The notes below the pieces were generated by a model, which ran no database searches, was not told where the DNA came from, and was given only the letters and a program-made list of their open reading frames with translations. Shown in pieces: positions 1-5,033 of a stretch of DNA of 6,802 nt. The translations under genes and the position numbers were made by a program. How positions within the stretch are numbered: position 1 is the stretch's first letter; every line of letters starts with the position of its first letter. The stretch lies in contig JACQCN010000154.1 in NCBI GenBank assembly GCA_016201575.1, forward strand, positions 1-6,802, read 5' to 3'. This DNA is from Candidatus Rokuibacteriota bacterium. GTDB lineage: Bacteria; Methylomirabilota; Methylomirabilia; Rokubacteriales; CSP1-6.

Positions 1-2
1 AT

Positions 3-110
3 CGCATGCGCCTGAAGTCAGACGCGGCGATCGAGTTCGACAAAATCACGACGCCGACCCCGCTCCAGCAGCGCGCCCTCGATCTGCTCGGGGTCTCCCT
101 CACCCTGTAG
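3..110 (+). CDS. C-terminal end of a probable transposase (5' partial)
   Basis: The open frame enters from the left edge and ends at TAG (108-110), leaving 35 residues that finish TPLQQRALDLLGVSLTL. The 'PTPLQQRALDLLG' style of ending resembles the extreme C-terminus of DDE transposases of the IS1634/IS4 type, as I remember them. No catalytic residue lies in the visible part, so the assignment rests on this tail alone. It could instead be the end of an unrelated protein. No terminal inverted repeat of an insertion sequence could be defined downstream. The gene points toward the convergent minus-strand two-component operon, whose terminator lies about 250 bp further on. Confidence 0.4.
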   Translation, partial: RMRLKSDAAIEFDKITTPTPLQQRALDLLGVSLTL

Positions 111-356
111 CCAGAACGCCCGGGCACCGAGGCATGCCTGCATCAAGAAAATCAACGCCATACCCTCTTGGGGGAGGGGGAACTTCGGGCTAGCTCATGG
201 GCACGCCCACATTTTGTGGCCGCCCCCCGACATCGAGGACCACCTCTTGAACCGGGCGCGCCGCTCGCCTTACCCCATTCCCACCTCTCCGAAACATCAG
301 TCTTGTGGATTCGGCGCTTCGCCGGTAGTCCCCAGAAGGGTCAACTGGCCAACGAA
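111..356. other. Non-coding gap between transposase end and terminator
   Basis: I find no convincing gene here. The short plus-strand frames are rich in Pro, Arg and Ser, have no good ribosome binding site, and run into the terminator. Small hairpins are present: TGGGC/GCCCA at 198-209, CCACA/TGTGG at 207-219 and CGGCG/CGCCG at 312-324. The stretch is less GC-rich than the genes (for example AAGAAAATCAACG near 145), which fits the right flank of a mobile element. No clear element boundary or target-site duplication is visible. Confidence 0.4.
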
Positions 357-382
357 AAAGGGCTACCTCGCAGTAGCCCTTT
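357..382 (-). terminator. Rho-independent terminator of the two-component operon
   Basis: A perfect 10-bp stem (357-366 with 373-382, AAAGGGCTAC/GTAGCCCTTT) closes a 6-nt loop. Read on the minus strand, the stem ends in a run of five T (359-355) followed by CG. It starts 27 nt after the stop of the response regulator, where the operon's transcript should end. On the plus strand the stem is followed by CGGGTG with no U-tract, so termination in that direction should be weaker. Confidence 0.85.
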
Positions 383-408
383 CGGGTGATCCCGGAGCGC
401 GCGGCGCC

Positions 409-1071
409 TCAGGAGGGCTCGGGTCTCCGCACCAGCCCCTCGCGGAGCGCATAGGCGACCGCCTGCACCCGGTTCTCCACGTGAAGCTTCTCCATGATGC
501 TCTTCAGATGATTCTTGACCGTGTTCTCGCTGATCGCGAGCGCGGCGGCGATCTCCTTGTTGACCGCCCCCCGCGTGAGGAGCGCGAGGACCTCTCGCTC
601 CCGCGGGCTCAGCCCTCCCGACGCTCGTGCCTTGCCCTCGCGAGCCTGGCGCGTGAACTCGTCGAGGATCCTGGCGGCCATGGAGGGCGTGACGAAGGCC
701 TCCCCGCGCACGACGCCCCGGAGCGCGTGGAGCAGCTCCTGCGGCTCCACGCTCTTGAGGAGGTAGCCCTGAGAGCCGGCCTTGATCGCGTCGAAGAGCT
801 TCTGATCTTCCTCGGACACCGTGAGGATGACGATCTTGGTGGAGGGCATCGCCTCCTTGATGCGCCGGGCCGCCTCGAGGCCGTCCATGCCCGGCATATA
901 GATGTCCATGAGGACGACGTCAGGCCTGAGGGCCTTCGCCTTGGCTACGGCCTCGCGCCCGTCCTGGGCTTCGCCCACGACGGTGAAGCCTTCCGCGTCG
1001 CGGAGGAGGCCGGCCACCCCCTGCCGAAAGAGCGCGTGATCGTCCACCACGAGCACTCGAGTGGGATTCAT
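409..1071 (-). CDS. NarL/FixJ-family response regulator
   Basis: A 220-residue DNA-binding response regulator, a normal length for the family. The receiver domain (about residues 4-120) has the acidic pair D10-D11, the phospho-acceptor D56 in VVLMDIYMPGMDG, the conserved T84, and K106 in YLLKS. A short linker leads to a LuxR-type helix-turn-helix (about 152-215) with LSPREREVLALLTRG and the recognition helix region ISENTVKNHLKSIMEKL. The ATG at 1071 overlaps the kinase stop as ATGA, so the two are translationally coupled and the upstream kinase is the expected phosphodonor. The same frame stays open far upstream through the kinase gene, but similarity starts at MNPTRVLVVDDH, so the longer reading is not real. 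Target genes are unknown. Binding to the repeats upstream of the operon is an inference. Confidence 0.95.
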   Translation of the reverse strand: MNPTRVLVVDDHALFRQGVAGLLRDAEGFTVVGEAQDGREAVAKAKALRPDVVLMDIYMPGMDGLEAARRIKEAMPSTKIVILTVSEEDQKLFDAIKAGSQGYLLKSVEPQELLHALRGVVRGEAFVTPSMAARILDEFTRQAREGKARASGGLSPREREVLALLTRGAVNKEIAAALAISENTVKNHLKSIMEKLHVENRVQAVAYALREGLVRRPEPS

Positions 1072-2096
1072 GGCCGCCGTCGCGTCGGATCGTCCATCGG
1101 CAGCGCCACCTCGACGCTCGTCCCGTGACCCGGGCGCGAGACGAGCGTGAGCTTGCCGCCGACCGTCTCCGCCCGCTCCCGCATGGTCTCGATGCCGAAG
1201 CACCCGTTCGTGCCGCGGGCGAGCGCCGCCGGATCGAACCCCTTGCCGTCGTCCCGGATGGCCACCCGGGCCACGCCGCGCTCGCGCGCGACGCTGGCCA
1301 GCACGCGCCGGGCGTCGGCGTGCTTCCTCACGTTGGCCATGGCCTCCTGGATGATCCCGATGAGCTGGACCTCGACCACGGGCGGGAGCGTGATCGCCTC
1401 CTCGGAGCCGACCTTGAGGTCGACCGCGATCCCCGTCTGCCGGCTCCAGTCGTGCAGGTACTCGGTGAGCGTCGGGATCAGCCCGAGGCTCCGCGACACC
1501 ATACTCCGCAGCCCGAAGATGGCCTGTCGCGCCTCCTCGTACGCCTCCCGGGCCACCTTCTTCAGATCCGCCAGCTTGGCCTCCAGCTCGGCGGCTCCCC
1601 CCGCCGTGACCTGTCGCTCGGCGTCGGCCAGCCGGAGGTGCAGGTAGCCGAGGCTTTGCGCGACGCTGTCGTGCAGTTCGCGGGCGATCCGCTGGCGCTC
1701 CTTGACGACGGCCAGCGCCTCCTTCACCTCGGCCAGCTCTCGCGTGCGGCGGACGATCTCCTGCTCCTGCCGGTCCACGTGGCCGAACACGAAGCGCGAG
1801 AAGACGAAGCTGCCGAGGGCGCTCACGGCGACGGCCAGCGCGAGGGCGGGCCACACCGGAGGGAGGGGGTGGGGGTGCAGGTAAAGGACGGCGACGGCGA
1901 GGAAGGCCATGTACGCCGCGGGCCCGCAGATGGTGATCCACTGGAGGCGCGCCCGGGTCGGCCCGAGCGCGGGGCCCTCGCTCCCGTCGTCCGCCGCGCG
2001 GCCAGCCTCCCGGACGGGCGTCCCACCCATGTCGACGACACCGAACTCGGGAGCCAGGGTCTCTCGCCGTCGCTTCGTCAAGCGCTGCTCCCCCAC
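1068..2096 (-). CDS. NarL-partner-type sensor histidine kinase, membrane-anchored
   Basis: A 342-residue kinase. A charged N-terminus of about 50 residues precedes two hydrophobic segments (about 53-74 and 82-104) separated by a very short loop. A helical linker (about 106-135) leads to the HisKA_3 dimerisation domain with H142 in ERQRIARELHDSVAQSLG. The HATPase domain has the N box (EAMANVRKHA, N255), the G1 box (DDGKGFD, 282-288), a G2-like segment (CFGIETMRERA, 299-309) and GHGTSVEVALP (323-333). No periplasmic, PAS or GAF sensor domain is present, so the input probably comes through the membrane segments or a partner protein. I chose the GTG at 2096 because GGAGCAGGAGAGG precedes it. The ATG at codon 23 (2030) has no clear ribosome binding site but would keep all domains. 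The gene is followed by the regulator with a 4-nt overlap. Confidence 0.93.
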   Translation of the reverse strand: MGEQRLTKRRRETLAPEFGVVDMGGTPVREAGRAADDGSEGPALGPTRARLQWITICGPAAYMAFLAVAVLYLHPHPLPPVWPALALAVAVSALGSFVFSRFVFGHVDRQEQEIVRRTRELAEVKEALAVVKERQRIARELHDSVAQSLGYLHLRLADAERQVTAGGAAELEAKLADLKKVAREAYEEARQAIFGLRSMVSRSLGLIPTLTEYLHDWSRQTGIAVDLKVGSEEAITLPPVVEVQLIGIIQEAMANVRKHADARRVLASVARERGVARVAIRDDGKGFDPAALARGTNGCFGIETMRERAETVGGKLTLVSRPGHGTSVEVALPMDDPTRRRP

Positions 2097-2155
2097 CCTC
2101 TCCTGCTCCCCGGCGGGAGCGCCGGTCGTTGCCCCGGGCCGTCCTCTTCGCCCGA

Positions 2156-2184
2156 ATCATACGCGGAGGCCCCGACGGGGCCAA
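2156..2184 (-). promoter_or_regulatory. Candidate sigma-70 promoter of the kinase-regulator operon
   Basis: On the minus strand, TTGGCC (2184-2179) and TATGAT (2161-2156) are separated by 17 bp. The -10 box matches five of six consensus bases and the -35 box four of six. The predicted start near 2149 gives a leader of about 53 nt before the GTG at 2096. A GC-rich hairpin (GGCCCC/GGGGCC, 2168-2182) lies inside the spacer, so it would not be part of the transcript. This is motif matching only. Confidence 0.45.
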
Positions 2185-2188
2185 GGCC

Positions 2189-2205
2189 GTTCTCTCGGTC
2201 AGAAC
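2189..2205. promoter_or_regulatory. Inverted repeat just upstream of the kinase promoter
   Basis: GTTCT (2189-2193) and AGAAC (2201-2205) face each other across 7 bp. The repeat is centred about 48 bp upstream of the predicted minus-strand start, a usual place for an activator to bind. NarL-type regulators often bind short inverted half-sites, so autoregulation by the encoded regulator is possible. Five-base arms are short and could arise by chance. Confidence 0.3.
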
Positions 2206-2219
2206 GCGCATTTCGGCCC

Positions 2220-2285
2220 ATCGTGAACGTCCAGATCGGTCCAAGCCGAACACCCAGCTCGGGATCGTGAACACGTAGATCGGTC
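2220..2285. repeat. Two copies of a 22-bp two-box direct repeat in the divergent promoter region
   Basis: The pattern ATCGTGAAC-N4-AGATCGGTC occurs at 2220-2241 and again at 2264-2285. Both 9-base boxes are identical in the two copies and the 4-base middle differs (GTCC and ACGT). The copies are 44 bp apart, close to four helical turns. They lie between the divergent kinase and deacetylase promoters, at about -70 to -136 for the former and -94 to -159 for the latter. Conserved boxes around a variable centre in tandem suggest binding sites for a dimeric regulator, possibly the response regulator encoded next door. A decayed duplication is the alternative. Confidence 0.6.
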
Positions 2286-2459
2286 ACCGTGAGCAGGCGA
2301 CCCTCCCTGGAGGAGAGCGGACGCCTGGCCGCCCGGATCCGGCTTGACCCGCGCTCCGGGCTTTCCTACGATAAGGAGGCGTAGCGGATCGCCGCCGCGC
2401 TCGTCTTCGGTCCGAGCAACGTCGAGGAAGCGAACCGGCTGCCGTAAGCGAGGGGGGTC
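2286..2459. other. Upstream region of the deacetylase, possibly a decayed short gene
   Basis: This stretch carries the candidate plus-strand promoter. One plus-strand frame begins at GTG 2289 and reads 31 codons to TAG 2382-2384. It then continues in the same frame for 20 codons (RIAAALVFGPSNVEEANRLP) to TAA 2445-2447. I do not recognise either part. The composition looks somewhat protein-like, so this may be a remnant with an internal stop, but it may equally be chance in GC-rich DNA. The TAA is in frame with the deacetylase and limits how far upstream that gene can start. Confidence 0.25.
2344..2372 (+). promoter_or_regulatory. Candidate sigma-70 promoter of the deacetylase gene
   Basis: TTGACC (2344-2349) and TACGAT (2367-2372) are spaced by exactly 17 bp. 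The predicted start near 2379 gives a leader of about 80 nt before the GTG at 2460. A perfect AAGGAGG (2373-2379) directly follows the -10 box but no start codon stands at a usable distance, so it is probably coincidental or a relic of the possible decayed frame here. Confidence 0.45.
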
Positions 2460-3224
2460 GTGGCCCGGAAGCGCGGCACCGTGACGGCCCGGTCGCGACG
2501 GCCGCACCAGCTTCATCCGTCGCTCGAGCGGATCCTCTGCATCTCGGCGCATCCCGACGACAACGAGTTCACGATCGCGGGGAGCGTCGCGAAGTGGACG
2601 CGCGAGGGGCGCGCGGTCGTGTTCTGCCTCGTCACCAGCGGCGCCGCCGGCACCAACGAGCACACGCCGCGCAACGAGGGCCTGGTCCCGGTGCGGGAAC
2701 GCGAGTGCGGGGAGGCGGCGGCGCTCCTCGGCGTGAAGGACCTCGTCTTCCTGCGGTACGAAGACGGCGTCGTGGAGCCGACGCTGGGCCTGCGTCGCGA
2801 TCTCACGCGCGTCATCCGCCGCTCCAAGCCGGACGTCGTCGTGTGCGGCGACCCGACCGTGCGGTGGTACGGGAGCGAGTACCTGAATCACCCGGACCAC
2901 CGCGCGGTCGCCAGCGCGGCGCTCGACGCCGTCTTCCCGTCCGCGGAGACGCGCTACGTCTTTCCCGAGCTGCTGGCCGAGGGCCTCGAGCCCCACAAGG
3001 TCAAGGAGGTCCTCATCGTCGGCGCCGCCTCGCCGGACACGTGGATCGACATCGGCGACACCCTCGAGCTGAAGGGCGCGGCCCTCCGGGCCCACGTGTC
3101 GCAGATCGGCTCCGGGACCTGGGTCGACGCGCTGCTAGGCGGATGGGCGGCGGCGGCCGGCAAGCGAGCGGGCATCCCCTACGCCGAGTCGTACAAGCGC
3201 ATGATCTTCGGGCGCGCCGACTGA
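2460..3224 (+). CDS. PIG-L/LmbE-family zinc-dependent deacetylase
   Basis: A 254-residue protein of the family that includes MshB, BshB and GlcNAc-PI de-N-acetylase, which remove acetyl groups from N-acetylated sugars using zinc. The signature AHPDDNE (30-36) gives zinc ligands H31 and D34 and general base D33. The second motif NHPDHRA (143-149) supplies H147 as the likely third ligand and H144 as a likely catalytic histidine, by analogy with MshB. The rest has the expected alternating beta/alpha character. No signal peptide is seen, so it is probably cytoplasmic. The first 20 residues are basic and outside the conserved fold. The GTG at 2460 follows GAGGGGGG and is the first start after an in-frame TAA at 2445; GTG 2481 is an alternative. 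No glycosyltransferase or thiol-cofactor gene lies nearby, so the substrate is open. Confidence 0.93.
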   Translation: MARKRGTVTARSRRPHQLHPSLERILCISAHPDDNEFTIAGSVAKWTREGRAVVFCLVTSGAAGTNEHTPRNEGLVPVRERECGEAAALLGVKDLVFLRYEDGVVEPTLGLRRDLTRVIRRSKPDVVVCGDPTVRWYGSEYLNHPDHRAVASAALDAVFPSAETRYVFPELLAEGLEPHKVKEVLIVGAASPDTWIDIGDTLELKGAALRAHVSQIGSGTWVDALLGGWAAAAGKRAGIPYAESYKRMIFGRAD

Positions 3225-3295
3225 GAGGTTGTGAAAATATCCTCGGAACGGCGGAAGCTCATCCGAAAAGCCCAGCAAAAGCGGGGGGGCCGCAA

Positions 3296-3324
3296 CGTGA
3301 ACTCCCGATTGATTCACGAACTCC
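3296..3324. repeat. Overlapping inverted and direct repeats upstream of the TSUP gene
   Basis: CGTGAA (3296-3301) and TTCACG (3313-3318) form an inverted repeat with an 11-bp centre. GAACTCC also occurs twice, at 3299-3305 and 3318-3324, 19 bp apart. Further on CGATGA repeats at 3339 and 3350, 11 bp apart. These lie about 40-90 bp upstream of the TATAGT box of the permease gene. CGTGAA is also part of the box found at 2220 and 2264, which may be chance. An operator is possible but unproven. Confidence 0.35.
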
Positions 3325-3382
3325 GAGGCGGCCGGCGCCGATGAGCGAACGATGAAACGGGGGTGAGAAATTTCTAATCGCG

Positions 3383-3388
3383 TATAGT
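3383..3388 (+). promoter_or_regulatory. -10 box of a probable leaderless promoter for the TSUP gene
   Basis: TATAGT (five of six consensus bases) ends 6 nt before the GTG start at 3395, so transcription would begin at or next to the start codon. No Shine-Dalgarno sequence lies upstream of that GTG, which fits a leaderless transcript. No good -35 box is visible at 16-18 bp; the best placed bases are GGGTGA at 3361-3366. The flanking ATTTCTAATCGCG is unusually AT-rich for this window. Confidence 0.5.
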
Positions 3389-3394
3389 AGCGCG

Positions 3395-4237
3395 GTGCCT
3401 CCGAACGTCCTGGAGTTCAGCCTGCTGGTGTGGCTCGGCTCCTTCGCCGCCGGCTTCCTCGGCGCCCTCACGGGACTGGGAGGCGGCGTCGTGATCACCC
3501 CGCTCCTCACCATCGTGCTCGGCGTCGACATCCGCTACGCGATCGGCGCCTCGCTGGTCTCCGTGATCGCCACCTCCTCCGGCGCCGCCGCCGCCTACGT
3601 GCGCGAGGGCTACTCCAACATCCGGATCGGGATGTTCCTGGAGGTCGCGACGACGTTCGGCGCCCTCGCCGGCGCCTTCCTCGCCACCTGGGTGTCCACG
3701 GCGGCGATCGCCGTCGTCTTCGGCGTGGTGCTGATCTACTCCGCGTACCTGTCCAACCGTCCCCGGCCCGACCCGGCGCCCGACGAGCCGCCCGACCGGC
3801 TGGCCACCGCCCTCCGGATGAACGGGACCTACCCGACCGCCGCGGGACCGCAGGCCTACCACGTGCGCCATGTGCCGGCGGGCTTCAGCCTGATGTTCGG
3901 GGCCGGCGTGCTCTCGGGCCTGCTCGGCATCGGCTCCGGGGCGGTGAAGGTGCTGGCGATGGACCGGATCATGCGCATCCCGTTCAAGGTCTCGACCACG
4001 ACCAGCAACTTCATGATCGGTGTCACCGCGGCGGCCGGCACCGGCGTGTACCTGCGGCGCGGCTACATCGACCCCGGCCTGGCGATGCCGATCGTCCTCG
4101 GCGTGCTCCCCGGGGCCCTGGCCGGCTCGCGCATGCTGATCGGTGCGAGAATCCGGGTGCTGCGCCTGATCTTCAGCATCGTCGTCGGTATCCTGGGATT
4201 CGAGATGATCTACAAGGGCCTGACCGGACGGCTCTGA
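3395..4237 (+). CDS. TSUP-family (TauE/SafE) membrane permease
   Basis: A 280-residue integral membrane protein with about eight hydrophobic segments, normal for TSUP. Members carry sulfite, sulfoacetate, thiosulfate or other organosulfur and carboxylate anions across the inner membrane. The two inverted halves each carry the family glycine motif: GALTGLGGGVVITPLL (23-38) and GVLSGLLGIGSGAVKVLAM (171-189). A polar, proline-rich loop (about 121-160) separates the halves. The segment PFKVSTTTSNFMIGVTAAAG (196-215) is also typical. The GTG start fits the beginning of the first helix and no in-frame alternative is better. DUF1634 follows after 11 nt, a pairing seen repeatedly with this TSUP subgroup. 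No sulfur gene lies nearby, so the substrate cannot be named. Confidence 0.92.
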   Translation: MPPNVLEFSLLVWLGSFAAGFLGALTGLGGGVVITPLLTIVLGVDIRYAIGASLVSVIATSSGAAAAYVREGYSNIRIGMFLEVATTFGALAGAFLATWVSTAAIAVVFGVVLIYSAYLSNRPRPDPAPDEPPDRLATALRMNGTYPTAAGPQAYHVRHVPAGFSLMFGAGVLSGLLGIGSGAVKVLAMDRIMRIPFKVSTTTSNFMIGVTAAAGTGVYLRRGYIDPGLAMPIVLGVLPGALAGSRMLIGARIRVLRLIFSIVVGILGFEMIYKGLTGRL

Positions 4238-4248
4238 GGCTCGGGCGC

Positions 4249-4614
4249 ATGCGCGACTGGACCGATCAGCAGGTCGAGCGGATGGTGGGCAACATCCTGC
4301 GGATCGGCGTCACCCTGGCCGCGCTGGTCGTGCTCGTCGGCGGCGCCACCTACCTCGTCCAGCACGCCGCCGACGCCCCTCACTACGGCGTCTTCTCCGG
4401 CGAGAAATCGAACCTCCGCACGCTCTCCGGCATCATCGCCAGCGCCCGCGAGCTCCGGAGCCTCGGCATCGTCCAGGTCGGGCTCCTCCTGCTCATCGCC
4501 ACGCCCGTCGCCCGCGTCGCCTTCTCGCTCTTCGCGTTCCTGCGGAAGCGCGACTGGGCCTACGTCGCGGTGACGGCGATCGTGCTCGGCGTGCTCGTCT
4601 ACAGCGTGCGCTGA
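4249..4614 (+). CDS. DUF1634 three-helix membrane protein
   Basis: A 121-residue protein matching DUF1634 in size and pattern. It has a short polar N-terminus ending in VGNILRIGV, a first membrane segment (about 16-38), a polar loop with HYGVFSGEKSNLRTL (45-59), and a second segment containing LLLIATPVARVAFSLFAFL (80-98), the most recognisable part. A basic turn (RKRDW, 99-103) precedes a third segment to residue 120. The function of DUF1634 is unknown. It starts 11 nt after the TSUP stop, with GAGG 9 nt before its ATG, so the two are co-transcribed and the protein is likely a partner or regulator of the permease. Longer readings that begin inside the permease gene are out-of-frame shadows. 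Confidence 0.9.
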   Translation: MRDWTDQQVERMVGNILRIGVTLAALVVLVGGATYLVQHAADAPHYGVFSGEKSNLRTLSGIIASARELRSLGIVQVGLLLLIATPVARVAFSLFAFLRKRDWAYVAVTAIVLGVLVYSVR

Positions 4615-4634
4615 GGAGGCGGGCGGGCGGGGCC

Positions 4635-4897
4635 ATGCCGCAACGTCTCGCCGAGCCGCGCCCCCGGCCGCTCCGGGGTCTCCTGGCGCTCGGTGTCCTC
4701 GCCACCGCCCTGCTCGCGCGGCCCGTCTCGGCCGCGACCTCGCGGGTGTCGTCAGGGACGACGCGGGCAAGCCCGTCCAGGATACCGTCGTCTACGCGAT
4801 CGCGCCCGCCGGCGCCCGGCCCGCGGCCGGGCGCGCCGGGCGAGAGGTCATCGACCACGGCTCGAGTTGCCGGCCGGCGATCAACTCGGCCCTCTGA
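4635..4897 (+). pseudogene. Frameshifted, truncated secreted protein with carboxypeptidase-regulatory-like domain
   Basis: From ATG 4635 the frame encodes a clear signal peptide: a basic start, the hydrophobic core GLLALGVLATALLA, and the cleavage-like site PVSAA at about residue 34. Immediately after this, sense continues in a different frame (from 4736) as DLAGVVRDDAGKPVQDTVVYAI, the typical first strands of a carboxypeptidase-regulatory-like domain in plastocyanin-type or methylamine-utilisation-type secreted proteins. One missing G in GCCGCG(G)ACC near 4736 would explain the change. The second frame stops at 4895-4897 after 54 codons, before any copper-binding or cupredoxin part, so the gene is truncated as well. 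The original frame, read on, is only Ser/Arg/Pro-rich filler to 4904. AGGAGG at 4614-4619 lies somewhat far (15 nt) from the ATG. A sequencing error could explain the shift but not the early end. Confidence 0.6.
4812..4834. repeat. Perfect 10-bp GC-only hairpin
   Basis: GCGCCCGGCC (4812-4821) and GGCCGGGCGC (4825-4834) are exact inverse complements around a 3-nt loop. It lies within the pseudogene and has no T-run on either side, so it does not look like a standard terminator. It may slow transcription between the DUF1634 gene and the hydantoinase gene. A second small palindrome, GGCCGG-T-CCGGCC, lies at 4921-4933. Confidence 0.4.
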
Positions 4898-4988
4898 CGC
4901 GTAAAATCCGCGAACTCTTCGGCCGGTCCGGCCCAGGCGGGTGCGCCACGCTGCCCCGGAGTCAAGGGGCCGGGCCGTGTGTCAAGCC

Positions 4989-5017
4989 TTGAGCCGGCCG
5001 CCACGTCGGGGCATCAT
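4989..5017 (+). promoter_or_regulatory. Weak candidate promoter for the hydantoinase B gene
   Basis: TTGAGC (4989-4994) and CATCAT (5012-5017) are spaced by 17 bp and each match four of six consensus bases. Transcription would start near 5024, about 5 nt before the ATG, which fits the lack of a convincing Shine-Dalgarno sequence. An alternative -10 box, TAAAAT at 4902-4907, stands out in GC-rich surroundings but has no -35 partner and would give a leader of about 115 nt. Confidence 0.25.
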
Positions 5018-5033
5018 GGTGCCGCGCCATGAT
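5013..5033. promoter_or_regulatory. Inverted repeat enclosing the hydantoinase start codon
   Basis: ATCATGG (5013-5019) and CCATGAT (5027-5033) are perfect inverse complements. Two more inner pairs (one of them G-U in RNA) leave a 3-nt loop CCG at 5022-5024. The start ATG (5029-5031) lies within the right arm. As RNA this could hide the start codon; as DNA it is a near-palindromic operator overlapping the weak -10 box. It directly follows the GGGG at 5008-5011, the only Shine-Dalgarno-like sequence. Confidence 0.55.

Noticed and set aside
214..1128. A plus-strand 304-codon frame running through the terminator and opposite the regulator
   Set aside because: It crosses a strong hairpin, has no ribosome binding site, and lies antisense to a clear response regulator.
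2168..2182. The GGCCCC/GGGGCC hairpin as an attenuator of the kinase operon
   Set aside because: It falls within the spacer of the candidate promoter, so it would not be transcribed from it, and no leader peptide or U-run is seen.
409..2274. A 621-codon minus-strand frame covering both the kinase and regulator genes, suggesting a fused protein
   Set aside because: Upstream of 1071 this frame gives Arg/Gly/Ala-rich filler, while the neighbouring frame encodes a complete histidine kinase. Only the last 220 codons are real.
2594..3355. A 253-codon plus-strand frame overlapping the deacetylase
   Set aside because: It is an out-of-frame Arg-rich shadow. The zinc motifs AHPDDNE and NHPDH are in the frame starting at 2460.
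4902..4907. TAAAAT as the main -10 box of the hydantoinase gene
   Set aside because: No -35 box stands at 16-18 bp, and the leader would be long without a ribosome binding site. It is kept only as an alternative.
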